Source: Eupeodes corollae
Lineage: Eukaryota; Arthropoda; Insecta; Diptera; Syrphidae
Length of the DNA stretch: 64,000 nucleotides
NCBI RefSeq assembly: GCF_945859685.1
Contig: NC_079148.1
Span: 139,683,133-139,747,132 of the forward strand
Reading direction: 5' to 3'
Under the pieces are notes generated by a model, which did no database searches, was not told the DNA's origin, and worked only from the letters and a program-made list of their open reading frames with translations. Each line of letters opens with the position of its first letter. The stretch's first letter is position 1. The position numbers were made by a program, and so were the translations under genes. Shown piece after piece: positions 47,576-59,110 of the stretch.

Positions 47576-50500
47576 AGAATCCCAATTATCAAATTGATAG
47601 ATCCTTAGTAAAGAAATAGTAATTTTAAGAGATATTTATTTGTTCAAAGTAAAATAGTTTGTTTGTTCTGTAAAAATAAGTTTATTTGACGGAGGCAATA
47701 AACTTCAATCGATTATTTTATATTTCACTTTGTCAATACAACTCCATAAAATAAAACTTTTGAAATCAATATCAAAAATGAATTTATTATAAGTTAACAC
47801 ACTTTTCATTAAACGAAAAGGAAAATTAAAATTAATGTTTTTCGTAAGAGTTTTAAACCGTCAATAGGATAGTGACAACAAATAAAAAGGATTATCATTT
47901 TATCATTTATTTTTCTCCAGGATAAAACAAGTTGCATAATCCAACACAACTATTTTGAAAAAAAAAATCAAAAATTACCCTGTTTACTTCATTTTCAACA
48001 AATTATTAATTTTCTGATGTAAAAGTAGCGCATTTATGTATGTAAAGGACACAGTACACAATTCTATATTATTACGTTATTGGTGTTGTCTCTTCATTTG
48101 GATTTTATTAAAATCACAGGAAAGTTGTCGAAAATCCCTAAAATATCCTAAATACACAAAACTTTTCCACGAAGCTCTTTTATCACAACAACTCAAATTA
48201 ATTACAACATTAAATTAAAAACAGCAAGAAAAACTTTGTTGCATTTATAATTTATTAATATATTTTCCTCTCTCATCGTCATCGTCGTTATCATCGTCAT
48301 AATTTCTATGACCATGACCATACACTTTTATAAACTATGTAAAGTAGATAAGTAGGTATACCTATACACCTAAAACCTACATAACACGCCTTCAAGTTCC
48401 ATCAACAATAATTCGCGCATCTCATTTATTTACTTTTTTTTATTTACATTTATTACTATTTTTTGCCATCGGCAAACATATAAATATACAATAGCTACAT
48501 ATTCCCCAGAAAAAGAAGTTTTTCCAAAGAGAACATAAATATATGTATTTTGATTTTCATCTCAAAATGTAATTAGCAGCATCACAGCATGTGGGCAGAT
48601 TACCAAAAATTTTTAATTCAAAAAAGTTTTTCATATTGCTCGACTTCGACTACGACTGCCAGTGTAGCGCAGCACCCGCCAATCTGCCATTGCCACCCTA
48701 CCCTGCAGCGAAAAACAAAGTAGGTAGAGTCAATATGAAAAACTATCACTGCTATCATAAATTTTCCCTAAAAATATATCATTTTCATGGCATGAAAACA
48801 AAAAATAATAAAAACAAAAAATAAGAAAAATTTAAATTACCGCCTTTTTTGGAAAACAGTTTAAAAAAATGAACAGATATCTACTTTAGAAGCGCAGCAA
48901 AAGCTGGAGCTGCACAGCATCCAGAAGCCGCAGAACTGAAACTGTATATGAGTCCTAACAGAAGGATGACAACGATGGACGGAAGGTTGGGAAGCAAGAG
49001 GAACATCATGCATAAACATACTCAATCACGGATCCCGGCCCTGATGCTAGTTTGGTTTTTGATAACTTTTCCATTTTGCCGTAGTCGTCGTTGTCGTCAT
49101 TGCTCTGACATTGTTGTTGTGGTCTATTTTCCACCATTAAACTTTGTCTATGACATTTTCCCATAAATCGGTAAAATGAGGATATTGCCACCACCATCGG
49201 CACCGGCACCGGCATCGTCACCGTCACCGCTACTAACCATCATGTCCTGTCCCACCACATCCCTTCGTCTCTCGCAGCAGCTGTTTCTATGTGAAACAGG
49301 AACACCATCAGGACATCAATGTACCAATGTGCACAATTCACAATGTTATGTATGGAATAGCTTAGCAGAACCCTTTGCTAAAAAGGCGGGACTTTTTGTT
49401 AAAAATCGGTAAAAGTTTTATTAATTTTTCCAACCGTTCCATCGTCATCGTCGTCGTCGCCACCCGCTGCAGTTGTTCGTCCTTCTAGTGTACTCAACAT
49501 TCTCTTTTTTTCCTTTTTAATGTCCTACATGCCTGGATAGTGCCTTTAAATATACTTTTTTTTGGAAATGAGATGACTGTTACAATCTACCTATAAACAG
49601 CTTCATATACAGTACACATATGAGTACTTGGCTTTTTTGGCAGAAATGTATTCGTACTGCTAAAAGGACTTCTGTGCTTCTGTCTGCTATGATGGTGAGT
49701 TCTGAGCTGGCAGAACGTTTTAGTTATGTTGAATATTTTTGCGGCCACAATATTTATAGGAATATTGATTGAAAAAGTTTTTAGCTTAACTGACATAAAA
49801 TGAACTGTAAAAAATAACCATCAAAAAGCCAGAAATGTATCTCTGTGAGAGTGTAGGGATGTTGGTTTGTATTCTCGTGGTGGTTAAAGGATGCAAAGAA
49901 GCCATATACCCTATAGCAGCTATACAGTATACTCTCGAACATCCTTTTTGCTCTCAACTCAACTCTCTCCATGAGTGTCGATTCAGTACTTACCTCTTTT
50001 AAAAAAGTACACAAAATAAAATGCATCATAACCGGGTAGGGTAGGTTTATGAAGGAATATTATAGGGGTTGAGGGTAAAAGAACTCTAAAAAGAAGTTAG
50101 CATTTCTGTTGTGCTGTTTGCTGGGTGATACTGTTGGTTGGAGTACACATACCTATACGTAGGGGATGAGTTCATTTTGGGTAAGAGTGAAAGTAGGTAC
50201 CTTGGGGTTGTTTCGTACACAGAACAAAATTCGAGAATGTGTGTACTCCACAATACTCGGGGTACAAGTTATACGCCCTACATACATACAGTACAGTTAT
50301 ATGCAAATCTGGGGCATATCTTGTAATCAGGATCTACGGTCTTTATCTCTACTTTCACGCCATTTAGAAGAATTCCCAAGTTGAATGTTGGGATAAGCCA
50401 ATGCAACCACAATTAGACGGGGGATCTGGGGCCTGACTGTTCAGTTCTGTTTCTGTTTCTGCTTCTGTTCATTTCTGTGTACTGAGTGTTTTTGCCTTTT

Positions 50501-52009
50501 TTTAATTTTAAACTGAATAGCCTTAAAAAGCTTGTGTTTTTGCTTAGTTTTCATTTTATTTTAAAGAACAACGAGTACCTAGGTGGATCTAGATACATGT
50601 ATACGAATACGAATATTGGTATCTTCGTATACTACTCCTTTGAGAAAAAAGTGGTTGAGAGTTTTGAGACCATGTTTTTGCTTGCGGAAGGTTTTTTTAG
50701 AAGCTTTTAATTTATTTTGCTTGAAGTGTTTCCAAGATTCAAAAAGTTGCCTTTTTTGTTGTTGATATTAATATATCCAAATACTTCTCTCATATCCTTA
50801 TACGTAGGGACTTTTTTGAATTGTATACGAACGCAGGTATAAGTTTAATTGTGGTTCTTATGATGCTACATCAGGCCAATGAGGAGTTGTAAATAGGTGT
50901 GATTACCCTTAGGATAGTCTATTTAGGTATTATTATAATACTTGGAATATGTGTTAGGTTTTTGGGGAAATTTGAGATAACATGTAAAAAGAGCAAAGGA
51001 TCCCGCTCAATAATGACTTTTCGAAATTCAACACTCAAGTTGAAAGTAAGTTAATGAGATGTGGGTTAAAATTTTGAACTTTAGTGTATCAGAAAGTTGT
51101 GGTTTCTTATCCATATGGGAAGGTTTGAGGTTACTGGGTTTTGAGTTTGATGATTAAATGTTCGAATTTTTTCCTTATGATTTGAATTTTCTGAAAATAT
51201 GGTTTCAGAAAATGGCTTAGGTGTAATGTAAGGACTTTATTATATGAAAAGATATGTTACATCAAATCATGAAAACCTTATCACATTTCTTATTATTTTA
51301 AATTTATTTCTAAGCTGAAAAGAACAAAAGTTGATGTTTTTAATTCTTTAAAATGTTTTTTTTTTTCCTCAAATGTGACACTGTTTGAAAATAGAGGACT
51401 TGAGAGCCAATATGAAATTTTGGTCTTTAAAAGTTCAAATTATTTTTATTTTTCTCATCATTTTTATTTTCCATTATTTCTGAAAATACGTTTGCAATGA
51501 TAAATTTACATTTTTATTACTTATACGAAGTTATGTAAATCGGTCAAATTTGTCGAATTGTAAATATTGACATTTCACAACGTGTCAACGTTCGAAACCA
51601 TATCTCATGAACCACTGGAGATATCCACAATAAATTTATTTTGTACAGATAATAATAGGAAAACATTCTAAAACGACTTCCACAAAAATTGAAAAGGTCA
51701 GAAACTAAAACAATGGTTGTCAAATCGAATTTTTACGAACAAAAAAAATTGTAAACGAATATTGAAAAATAATATGTTAGATATCACATTTTCTAGATAT
51801 AAAAATTTAAAAAATTATTACTAAACATTGGTAAAAAATAAAAATTTACTAAAAAATAACACTAAAATGTTTCAAAGAATATTTTGATTTGATGATTTTT
51901 GACTAGAATATCGTAAAAACAAACAAAAAATATTTATGTTAACATTACAAACTTTTTTTTTAAAACAAATTGACAACTTTGTTTTTTTTTAAGCTTTATT
52001 ATCTACTAA
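47576..52009. other. intron sequence with microsatellites
   Basis: No supported gene. Trinucleotide repeats: (ATCGTC)-like at 48275-48300, CACCGGCACCGG at 49198-49230, (TCG/TCA)n at 49438-49462. A TTCTGTTTCTG run lies near 50445-50465. The stretch 48590-49450 is GC-richer than its surroundings, but its frames are repeat translations without splice-site support. AT-rich from 50800 on. Confidence 0.45.
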
Positions 52010-52804
52010 GTAAAATTTACAATTTGTATGTTCCTGCGAAGCCTAATCTTTTCTGCAGAAGATTGTACTTATGATTATATTTAAATAATTATAGAAAGAG
52101 TGAGCTATTTTCAACATTAAGAGATTAATAAAAGCAACATTTCAAAATAAATTTAATAATTCAGAAAATTTTCTCGACTTAAAGTACTCGGAATTTGTTT
52201 TTAGTTAGCTGTCTGTTATTTTGTTGTATTATTCTTATAGCTGAATTTTGAAGTTTTTGAAACTTCTTGATGTGTGTTCAGGCTGCGTTTCCCCAAGCTA
52301 GTATTACATATCTCAGCTTTGACTCTACCAATGCATAATAAACTTGTCTCAGAACATCCTTAGGAGCATGGATTTTTAAATGCGAAAGGACGTAGAGACT
52401 TTTCTTCAGATCAGTACGTAGCTTGTCTACATGTTTGTCCCAAAGGAAATTACTTCAATGCATGTTGTGGACGTTATTGGACAGAGATCATTCCTGAAAT
52501 ATATTTGTTTGTCTGTTTTTTTGACATGTTGACTTCGGATATGCATAAGTTTTGTCTTTGAAGCATTTATTGCCAATTTGTCATCGTGACACTATCGAAC
52601 AGCTGCATCGAATTCGTTTTGCATTATCATTGTGACCGATTCCAAAGACCTATATCACGAACAACAATTGCAGTGTCATCAGCAAAAGCAAATGGAATAC
52701 TTAACATAAAAAACACTAGAAAGTAAGAAGGTATAAAGGATGGACATTAGCGGCCCCAAATTAGATTCTAGTGGAACTCCATATTCGACATTCTTTTCTT
52801 CACG
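52010..52804 (-). pseudogene. LINE (Jockey/CR1 group), 3' half, minus strand
   Basis: This is the downstream half of the LINE whose upstream half is at 55118-55640. In minus-strand reading: EYGVPLESNLGPLMS (about 52790-52745, the PQG..LGP block), a damaged ADD block (DDTAIVVRDIGL, about 52680-52640), VDKLRTDLKKSLYVLSHLKI (about 52430-52370), and VYYALVESKLRYVILAWGNA (about 52345-52285), the conserved thumb block. It ends in decayed C-terminal sequence. The insertion at 52805-55117 separates the halves. Confidence 0.8.
52795..52804. repeat. target-site duplication, left copy
   Basis: TTTCTTCACG, repeated exactly at 55118-55127 on the other side of the RTE-like insertion. It marks the insertion point in the older LINE. 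Confidence 0.85.
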
Positions 52805-54704
52805 CAAAGCGGCGCTGCATTAAAGGACGAGAGCTGCTCATGAGCTCCATGAGCAGAAGAGGCGAGAGGAACGCCAACTTCTCAGAATGGAAAAGAGATT
52901 GCATGAGAAGTGTGCGGTAGAAGATGTTGAGAGGTATAAAAGCAGGAATGAGGTTCGAAAGTTTTATGGACAGGTGAAACGAAATTCACAGGTACATAAC
53001 CCTAGAACCGAAGGCTGCAAAGACGAAAGTGGAAACATCATAGTGGAACCGCAGTCAATGCTGAGGATATGGAAGGACCACTTCTGCAGACTGTATAACG
53101 GCGACGAAGAAATGAATTCCGCTGTCAGGCAGGATCATCCATTCAAAATAGACGACGAAAGCCAACAATCCCGTCCTCCCGACTTAGACGAAGTAAAGAT
53201 TGCCATATCTAAGCTGAAGTCTAATAAAGCCGCTGGAGCGGATGGCTTGAATGCCCAGCTCTTTTAAGCAGCTGGAGATAAGTTGGTTAGGAGCATGCAC
53301 CAACTTATCTGTAAGATATGGTCGGAAGAAAACATGCCCGATGAATGGAACCTCAGTATTGTTTGCCCGATCCTGAAAAAAGGAGACCCTCTAAACTGCA
53401 CCTATAGAGGAATCAGTTTTTTATTCTCTGCGGTAATATGTGAACGTCTAAAGCCCACCGTCAACAACCTGATAGGTCCTTATCAGTGTGGTTTTAGACC
53501 AGAAAAGCCCACAGTTGATCAAATATTTACATTCTGGCAGATCCTGGAAAAAACCCAAGAACACCAAATCGACGCCCACCATCTTTTCATCGATTTCAAG
53601 GCCGCATATGACAGCATCTACAGGGACGAGCTGTATAGAGCCATGTCTAGTTTTGTCATCCCTGCCAAACTGGTCCGTTTGTGCAGGATGACCATGGAGA
53701 ATTTACGCTGCTCCATAAAGGTTGGAAACAACTTAACAGAACCTTTCGATGTCAAAAAAGGTTTTTAGACAAGGTGATCCGCTGTCATGCGATTTTTTTA
53801 ACATCGTGCTTGAAAGAATAGTGCAGAGCTCACACGTCAACACAAGGCACTATCATTCAAAAGTCTGTCCAATTACTGGCATATGCTGTTGACATTGACA
53901 TAATCGGAAGAACTCAGCGTGATGTAAATGGGGCTTTTGTGAGTATTGAGGCAGAGGCGGCAAAAATGGGTTTAACGGTTAATGAGGGCAAAACAAAGTA
54001 CATGCTGTCGTCTAGAAAGGACATACAACACCGACGTTTTGGACAAAACGTCACAATCGACAGACGTACCTTTGAGGTAGTCAAGGACTTCGTCTACCTA
54101 GGCTCCGCTGTAAACGCAGAAAACAACACCAGCGCTGAGATCAAACGCAGAATAACTCTTGCTAACCGCTGTTTCTTTGGACTAAGAAAGCAATTGAGTA
54201 GTAATGTCCTCTCTCGAGGGACCAAAGTGTTGCTATATAAGACCCTTATCATCCCCGTCCTGCTATACGGTGCAGAAGCATGGACCATGACAAAAGCGGA
54301 TGAAAGCACCTTGGGTCGCTTCGAGAGAAAAGTTCTTCGTGTGATCTACGGTCCCGTATGCATCGAAGGGGAGTGGAGGAGAAGATGGAACGACGAACTG
54401 TACGGGCTGTACAGCGACGTAGACTTAGCAAGAAGAGTAAAAGTCCAACGACTAAGATGGCTGGGTCACGTAGAGCGCATGGAAACCAATGCTCCGGCCC
54501 GGAAAGTCTTCGAATCCGCACCCACAGGACAGCGCAGTAGAGGAAGGCCGCGGATCAGGTGGCGCGCACAAGTGGAAGGTGACCTCACCCAACTTGGAGC
54601 GCGAAACTGGAGACATCTAGCTAGGGACCGAGCTAGATGGAGAAGTTTGTTGGGTGAGGCCCTAGTTCACACAGGACTGTAGCGCCACCTTAAGTAAGTA
54701 AGGT
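52805..54704 (+). mobile_element. RTE-like LINE copy B, 5'-truncated, inactive
   Basis: It begins in the linker (same place as 47189 in copy A), directly after the target duplication. Reverse transcriptase: KLKSNKAAGADGLNAQLF with a stop at 53265, then MPDEWNLSIVCPILKKGDP, YQCGFRPEKPTVDQIF, HHLFIDFKAAYDSIYRDELY. A frameshift at about 53760 precedes RQGDPLSCDFFNIVLERIV. The catalytic YADD is YAVD (53882-53893), so the first Asp is lost. The C-terminal domain is intact at 53939-54682 (DFVYLGSAVNAENNTSAEIK, GRPRIRWRAQVEGDLTQLGA). The tail ends CACCTTAAGTAAGTAAG; a short tandem tail of this kind is typical of RTE elements. It is joined directly to copy C at about 54705. Confidence 0.88.
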
Positions 54705-55117
54705 AATATGTGAACGTCTAAAGCCCACCGTCAACAACCTGATAGGTCCTTATCAGTGTGGTTTTAGACCAGGAAAGTCCACAGTTGATCAAATATTCAC
54801 ATTCTGGCAGATCCTGGAAAAAACCCAAGAACACCTAATCGACGCCCACCATCTTTTCATCGATTTCAAGGCCGCATATGACAGCATCTTGAATGGACAT
54901 TCAACACCGACGTCTTGGTCAAAACGTCACAATCGACAGACGTAAATTTGAGGTAGGACCGCGGATCAGGTGGCGCGCACAAGTGGAAGGTAACCTCACC
55001 TAACTTAGAGCGCAAAACTGGAGACATCTAGCTAGGGACCGAGCTAGATGGAGAAGTTTGTTAGGTGAGGCCCTAGTTCATACAGGACTGTAGCGCCACT
55101 TTAAGTTAGTAAGTAAG
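54705..55117 (+). mobile_element. RTE-like LINE copy C, internally deleted three-piece derivative
   Basis: About 413 bp, made of three blocks in the order of the parent. 54705-54888 corresponds to about 53433-53619. 54889-54953 corresponds to about 54017-54080. 54954-55117 corresponds to about 54549-54704, including the 3' tail (CACTTTAAGTTAGTAAGTAAG). The second junction has a 3-nt microhomology (AGG). It is followed directly by the right target duplication. It has no coding capacity. It could be a deleted master copy or the product of template switching. Confidence 0.85.
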
Positions 55118-55127
55118 TTTCTTCACG
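55118..55127. repeat. target-site duplication, right copy
   Basis: TTTCTTCACG, exact repeat of 52795-52804. See the RTE-like insertion. Confidence 0.85.
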
Positions 55128-55640
55128 GTTAATTTTTTATTTTGACGGAGAACTTTCCATTGTATAGATAGTCCGACATCCAATCAGCAACCTACCTCGA
55201 ATTCCTATTGTAGTTAACGCTTCCAAATGTTTCGAATGGTTGAGTGTAACAAAAGCTTTGCTGAAATCCATGAACAGTACAAGTAAATTATGTCCCAAAT
55301 TTAAGCTCTCGTATATATAAAGCAGTTGTCCTGTATTTTTATTCTTTTGAAACCCGTTCTGACTTTTGTTAATAAATAAATGCCTCTCGTTGAAAATTTG
55401 CAATCTGTTAACAACTATTCATTCAAAACATTTTTGTAGATCGGTCTTACAACAGCAGATTTAACATGTTTAGGTATTTTTGCATCGGTTAGGCTTAGAT
55501 TTATTATATTGCACAATATTGGAGCAAATGTAACAGCATTATTCTTAATGTCAACCGATTTTATCTCATCTATTCCAGGAGACTTATTAACCCCAAGTGA
55601 CTTTTTAATAGTGTTAACCTCACAATCATCTGTAGCATAT
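55118..55640 (-). pseudogene. LINE (Jockey/CR1 group), 5' half, minus strand
   Basis: Minus-strand reading: TIKKSLGVNKSPGIDEIKSV (about 55615-55550), LCNIINLSLTDAKIPKHVKS and AVVRPIYKN (about 55520-55440), then NKSQNGFQKNKNTGQLLYIY (about 55370-55310) and LLVLFMDFSKAFVTLNHSKH (about 55290-55230), the conserved finger and palm blocks. It stops at the insertion point and resumes at 52804. It holds the right copy of the target duplication (55118-55127). Confidence 0.85.
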
Positions 55641-56021
55641 GGTCAAATTGTGTTTACTTGATGTGTATTTGTGTGTATGGATGTTTTCAAAGTACATTGA
55701 AGTATTATATTTGCTATTTGTGATGAGAAAAACTCAACAAACTCAAAAGCTACGAAAATGCTAGTAAATACTGCAACAAAAATATTTCAAAAGAAACAGA
55801 AAAGATATTGAAATTTCTTTATTTTATTTATATTTTACTTCGAATTTATAATAAAATAGTTGAAAAACATTGCTGTAAAGGTTTGGTAACATGTTTGGAA
55901 AAATTAAATCTTACAATAATAAAAACGTTTTAAAAAGTGTTAAAAATTGAGTTTGGACTCTAGATGTCAGTATGTTTATTTATCATTATAAAAAATCCAG
56001 TTGGCAGTTGTATTTATTATA
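55641..56021. other. intron sequence, AT-rich
   Basis: Nothing recognised. It ends in TA (56020-56021), the left target site of the next mariner. Confidence 0.5.
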
Positions 56022-56734
56022 CAGGGTGGGCCATGAATAATATAACATTTGAAAAAATCGTATAAAAAAAACCATTTAACATATTTTAGAAATCGTTTAT
56101 TTACGAGAAAGCTAATTAGTTGTAATTTATTTGTTTCGGTTTTTGCACTTATCTAAGTGAGTCCTGAAGTTTTCGAATACTCTTCTGCATAGAGACCGTG
56201 AGATCACCGACATCTCTTCGGTGATTTTTTCTTTAACTTGACGGAGTGTATTCGGTTTATCAGTGCACTTATCGACTATTTAAATAACCCCATAAAAAGA
56301 AGTCTGCTGAGGATAGATCTGGACTTCTGGGTGGCCATGGGATGTCACTTCGTCTGGAAATCACCTTTTCTGGAATTCCTGCAATTCTGTTTGTTTACAT
56401 GTCCATATAGGTGGAAATGGGCTTCGTTAGAGAATAAGATGCTGTCAAAATTACTGATTAGTGTAGATCCCGTCTCTTCGAACTTCTTCACCCATTTCTT
56501 TACTAAAGGAGCACTTGGACACTGACTTAAGTCGTGTAAACCATATTCAACGCAAAATAAGCGTCTCACAGGAATGAGCGAAAAGTTGTTTAAATAAAAC
56601 TGTTTCACGCAGTAAGCGCGTTGCGGCCCCGCGAAGCGATCCATTGTGACTAAATTTCCAAGAAGCGAGCTAGTGCCCCCGCCCGCTTCCCGGGTGGCAA
56701 TATTGAAATGTTAACGAATTCTTGGCCCACCCTG
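56022..56734 (-). mobile_element. mariner with both terminal repeats, internally deleted
   Basis: 713 bp. The left end CAGGGTGGGCCATGAAT and the reverse complement of the right end CAGGGTGGGCCAAGAAT match over 17 bp with one difference. TA flanks both sides (56020-56021 and 56735-56736). On the minus strand the transposase starts at 56644 with a helix-turn-helix region (AYCVKQFYLNNFSLIPVRRL, APLVKKWVKKFEETGST). A deletion then joins it to the first-Asp block, ILFSNEAHFHLYGHVNKQNC, with Asn for the first Asp. A second deletion removes the block with the second Asp. C-terminal scraps (DKCTDKPNTLRQVKEKITEE) lie at about 56260-56215. It is non-autonomous, but its ends could be recognised by a related transposase. 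Confidence 0.88.
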
Positions 56735-56736
56735 TA

Positions 56737-58164
56737 GAATAAAAGCGAATAAAAAATATTGTTGAAAATTGATACAAATTGAAACTGGTTTTCAACTTGA
56801 ATATAGAGTTTTCTTGTAAGAGTTAGCTGTCATCTTTTTACATTCAATATGTTGAAACTATTACAAACAATTTAAAATTGTTTAAAAACATTAGTACACT
56901 AAAGTTTTGTAAATTAGAAAACAAATTCTGTACGGTAAAATAAAGTGTAAGGTTCATAACAATGTGTTATCATCATTTTAAGACATACAGTCTCAAATTA
57001 GTGCAAAGGTCGTGCAAAATTAAGCTTGAAGTTTATGATGATCGGCATTTCTTCCTCCTAATAATTAAATCTACTTATATTGATGTATCTAAAAAAAATA
57101 TTTGTTCTTTTCTAAAATCAAAATTAAAACTCTTATTAGAAAATTTTGGAAACAAAATGATATTGAAATCAATCATATTTTGTCTTGTTCAACATTTTTT
57201 TTTTGTTAAAAATGATTTTGAAAAAAAACTAAAAAATCACTTTATATTAACAAAAAAAAGAAAAATACATTTTTGGACCAAAAATCTTGAAATTGTTGTA
57301 TAATTTTTTTATAGAAATCTACAGTTTTTCTTATAAGATATGAAAACCAAGAAACATACTTCTAAGAATTTGTTAAAACATATTTTTAAAAACATATTGA
57401 ATTCAAACTTATTTCATCTTAACGTTTTTATGCCAATTGAAATGTGGCCTAATGCAAACAAAATTAAAAATGTCTAATAGAACTCAAATATTTAAAAAAT
57501 ACAAAAAAACATAACTCAATTTAAAATAAGTTACGCTAATCTTATTCTTCAAGAAAATTAATTGTAATTGTAACTGTACGAATACCACAAGAGAGTAATT
57601 TTAGTCCTTTTCTCTTTATTTTCAACTTATTATGATGAACTCTTTTAAAAGCTGTTATAAATAAGTTACAGATATTAACAATTTCGGCAATTCAGTGTAA
57701 ATCGAATACCTATCTAACCTCATTTAATAGAATTGATCCTTTTTTCATGCACACAGACTATCCTTTTATCATTGATAATAATATTGATGCTGATAAATCA
57801 CAAAATAAAATAAATCTCGTTAAGAAAAACTGCAAAACAATAAAATACCTTTCTTCACAAAAAACTCTACTTATTTGTTCTGGGATAAAAGATTTATTGA
57901 AAAACAAAAAAATCATTTAAATTCAATATTCCTACCTTTACCTTACTTTATTTTCCAATAACCAATATTTTTCAAATAAGAAAATAAAATGGCATTTTGT
58001 GTTATATACATATGTCTATGTGATAGGTATATTTTTGTTAAAGTTATATAAATGTGAAAATCCCTTTTTATAAATCCTTTTTTTTTTTAATTTCTTTTCT
58101 TTGTTTTATTTTTGAAAATTCAAGCTTTCAATATAATAAATTTTTTGTTCTGTTTTCTTTCCAG
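56737..58164. other. intron sequence before the triple-helix exon
   Basis: Very AT-rich; no gene recognised. It ends in the polypyrimidine tract and TTTCCAG acceptor (58150-58164). Confidence 0.5.
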
Positions 58165-58322
58165 CTTTCCGAGGACCAAAGGGTGAAAAAGGTGAACGAG
58201 GTATTAAAGGACCACCAGGTGATAGTATACGTGGTCCACCAGGACCACCTGGGCCACCTGGTCCAAAAGGCGAAGCTGGTCCATATGCACCCTATGTTGA
58301 CTTTCCAACGTCAATGGATGGT
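58165..58322 (+). CDS. collagen-gene exon: start of a Gly-X-Y triple helix
   Basis: A 158-bp exon lies between TTTCTTTCCAG (ending 58164) and the donor GTAAGT (58323; a less likely donor GTGTAAGT would end the exon at 58320). The first two bases complete the split codon from 43472 as Ala. It encodes FRGPKGEKGERGIKGPPG, DSIRGPPGPPGPPGPKGEAG, then PYAPYVDFPTSMDG. That is eleven or so Gly-X-Y triplets with one short imperfection around DSIR, then a break in the repeat. GEKGER-type charged triplets and PPG runs are typical of secreted matrix collagens. A Pro linker and then a short triple helix with interruptions would suit Multiplexin (collagen XV/XVIII), but other non-fibrillar collagens cannot be excluded. 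The next exon is not in the window. Confidence 0.9.
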
Positions 58323-59110
58323 GTAAGTAAATTTTATATTATCTCTTTTGTTATATAAAACTTATATAAACAAACACATACCAATATACATACATTCACA
58401 TATTATATTTATTTAAAAAAAAAACATTTGTTTTCAAAAAATAATGAAATTCTGATATTTATAAGACTCAACAGCAGCAAAATCCAAAAAAAAAAAACAT
58501 TGAGTCTTTGAAATGAAAAATATAATAAACTTCCATTGGTAAATAAATATTTAATTTTTTTGATTTTAAACTTCAATGAATTTTTAAAATAGGTTTTTAT
58601 TTTATTTTTTTTTGATTCAGAATAAAATCAAATACCTAATAAATTGAATTTAATTAAATTTGTTTAAATACTGAAACATTTTATATATTTTCGTATTATT
58701 ATTATTGTTATTTATTTGTAGGGAGTTTTTGTACCTTGCACAAATATTAATTTTATTATAGTTTTGCTGTTATTTCCATTATTTTGCAGAGAACAAAACA
58801 ATATTTGAAGGACTTTACTACAAATTAAAAATGGCAAAAACAAAAATAAAATAAAATCCTGCTTTTAATTTTAATGAAAGAAAATTGAAGCAAAAATATT
58901 GAATCTTTATTAAAATACATTTTAAAAAATGTTGTTAAAATTAATTTAAACATTTTCTTAAATTGTAGGCAATTTTTTATGCAAAATCCCAAATTTAAAA
59001 TATTTTTTTAATTACGTTTTTGAAAATTGTAATGCATTTAAATTAACGAATTAACTAATGAGCAAAACAAAATGTCTGTATAGTTAAAACTTAAGAATGT
59101 TGCCATCATA
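58323..59110. other. intron sequence, AT-rich
   Basis: Nothing recognised beyond the splice donor at its start. Confidence 0.5.

Noticed and set aside
48590..49450. Possible GC-richer exon region
   Set aside because: Enriched in CAC/CGG and CGT/CAT repeats; no paired splice sites in a phase that fits the collagen exons.
57000..57303. 113-codon plus-strand frame in the intron before the triple-helix exon
   Set aside because: Lys/Phe/Leu/Ile-rich, as expected from AT-rich DNA; no motif and no splice-site support.
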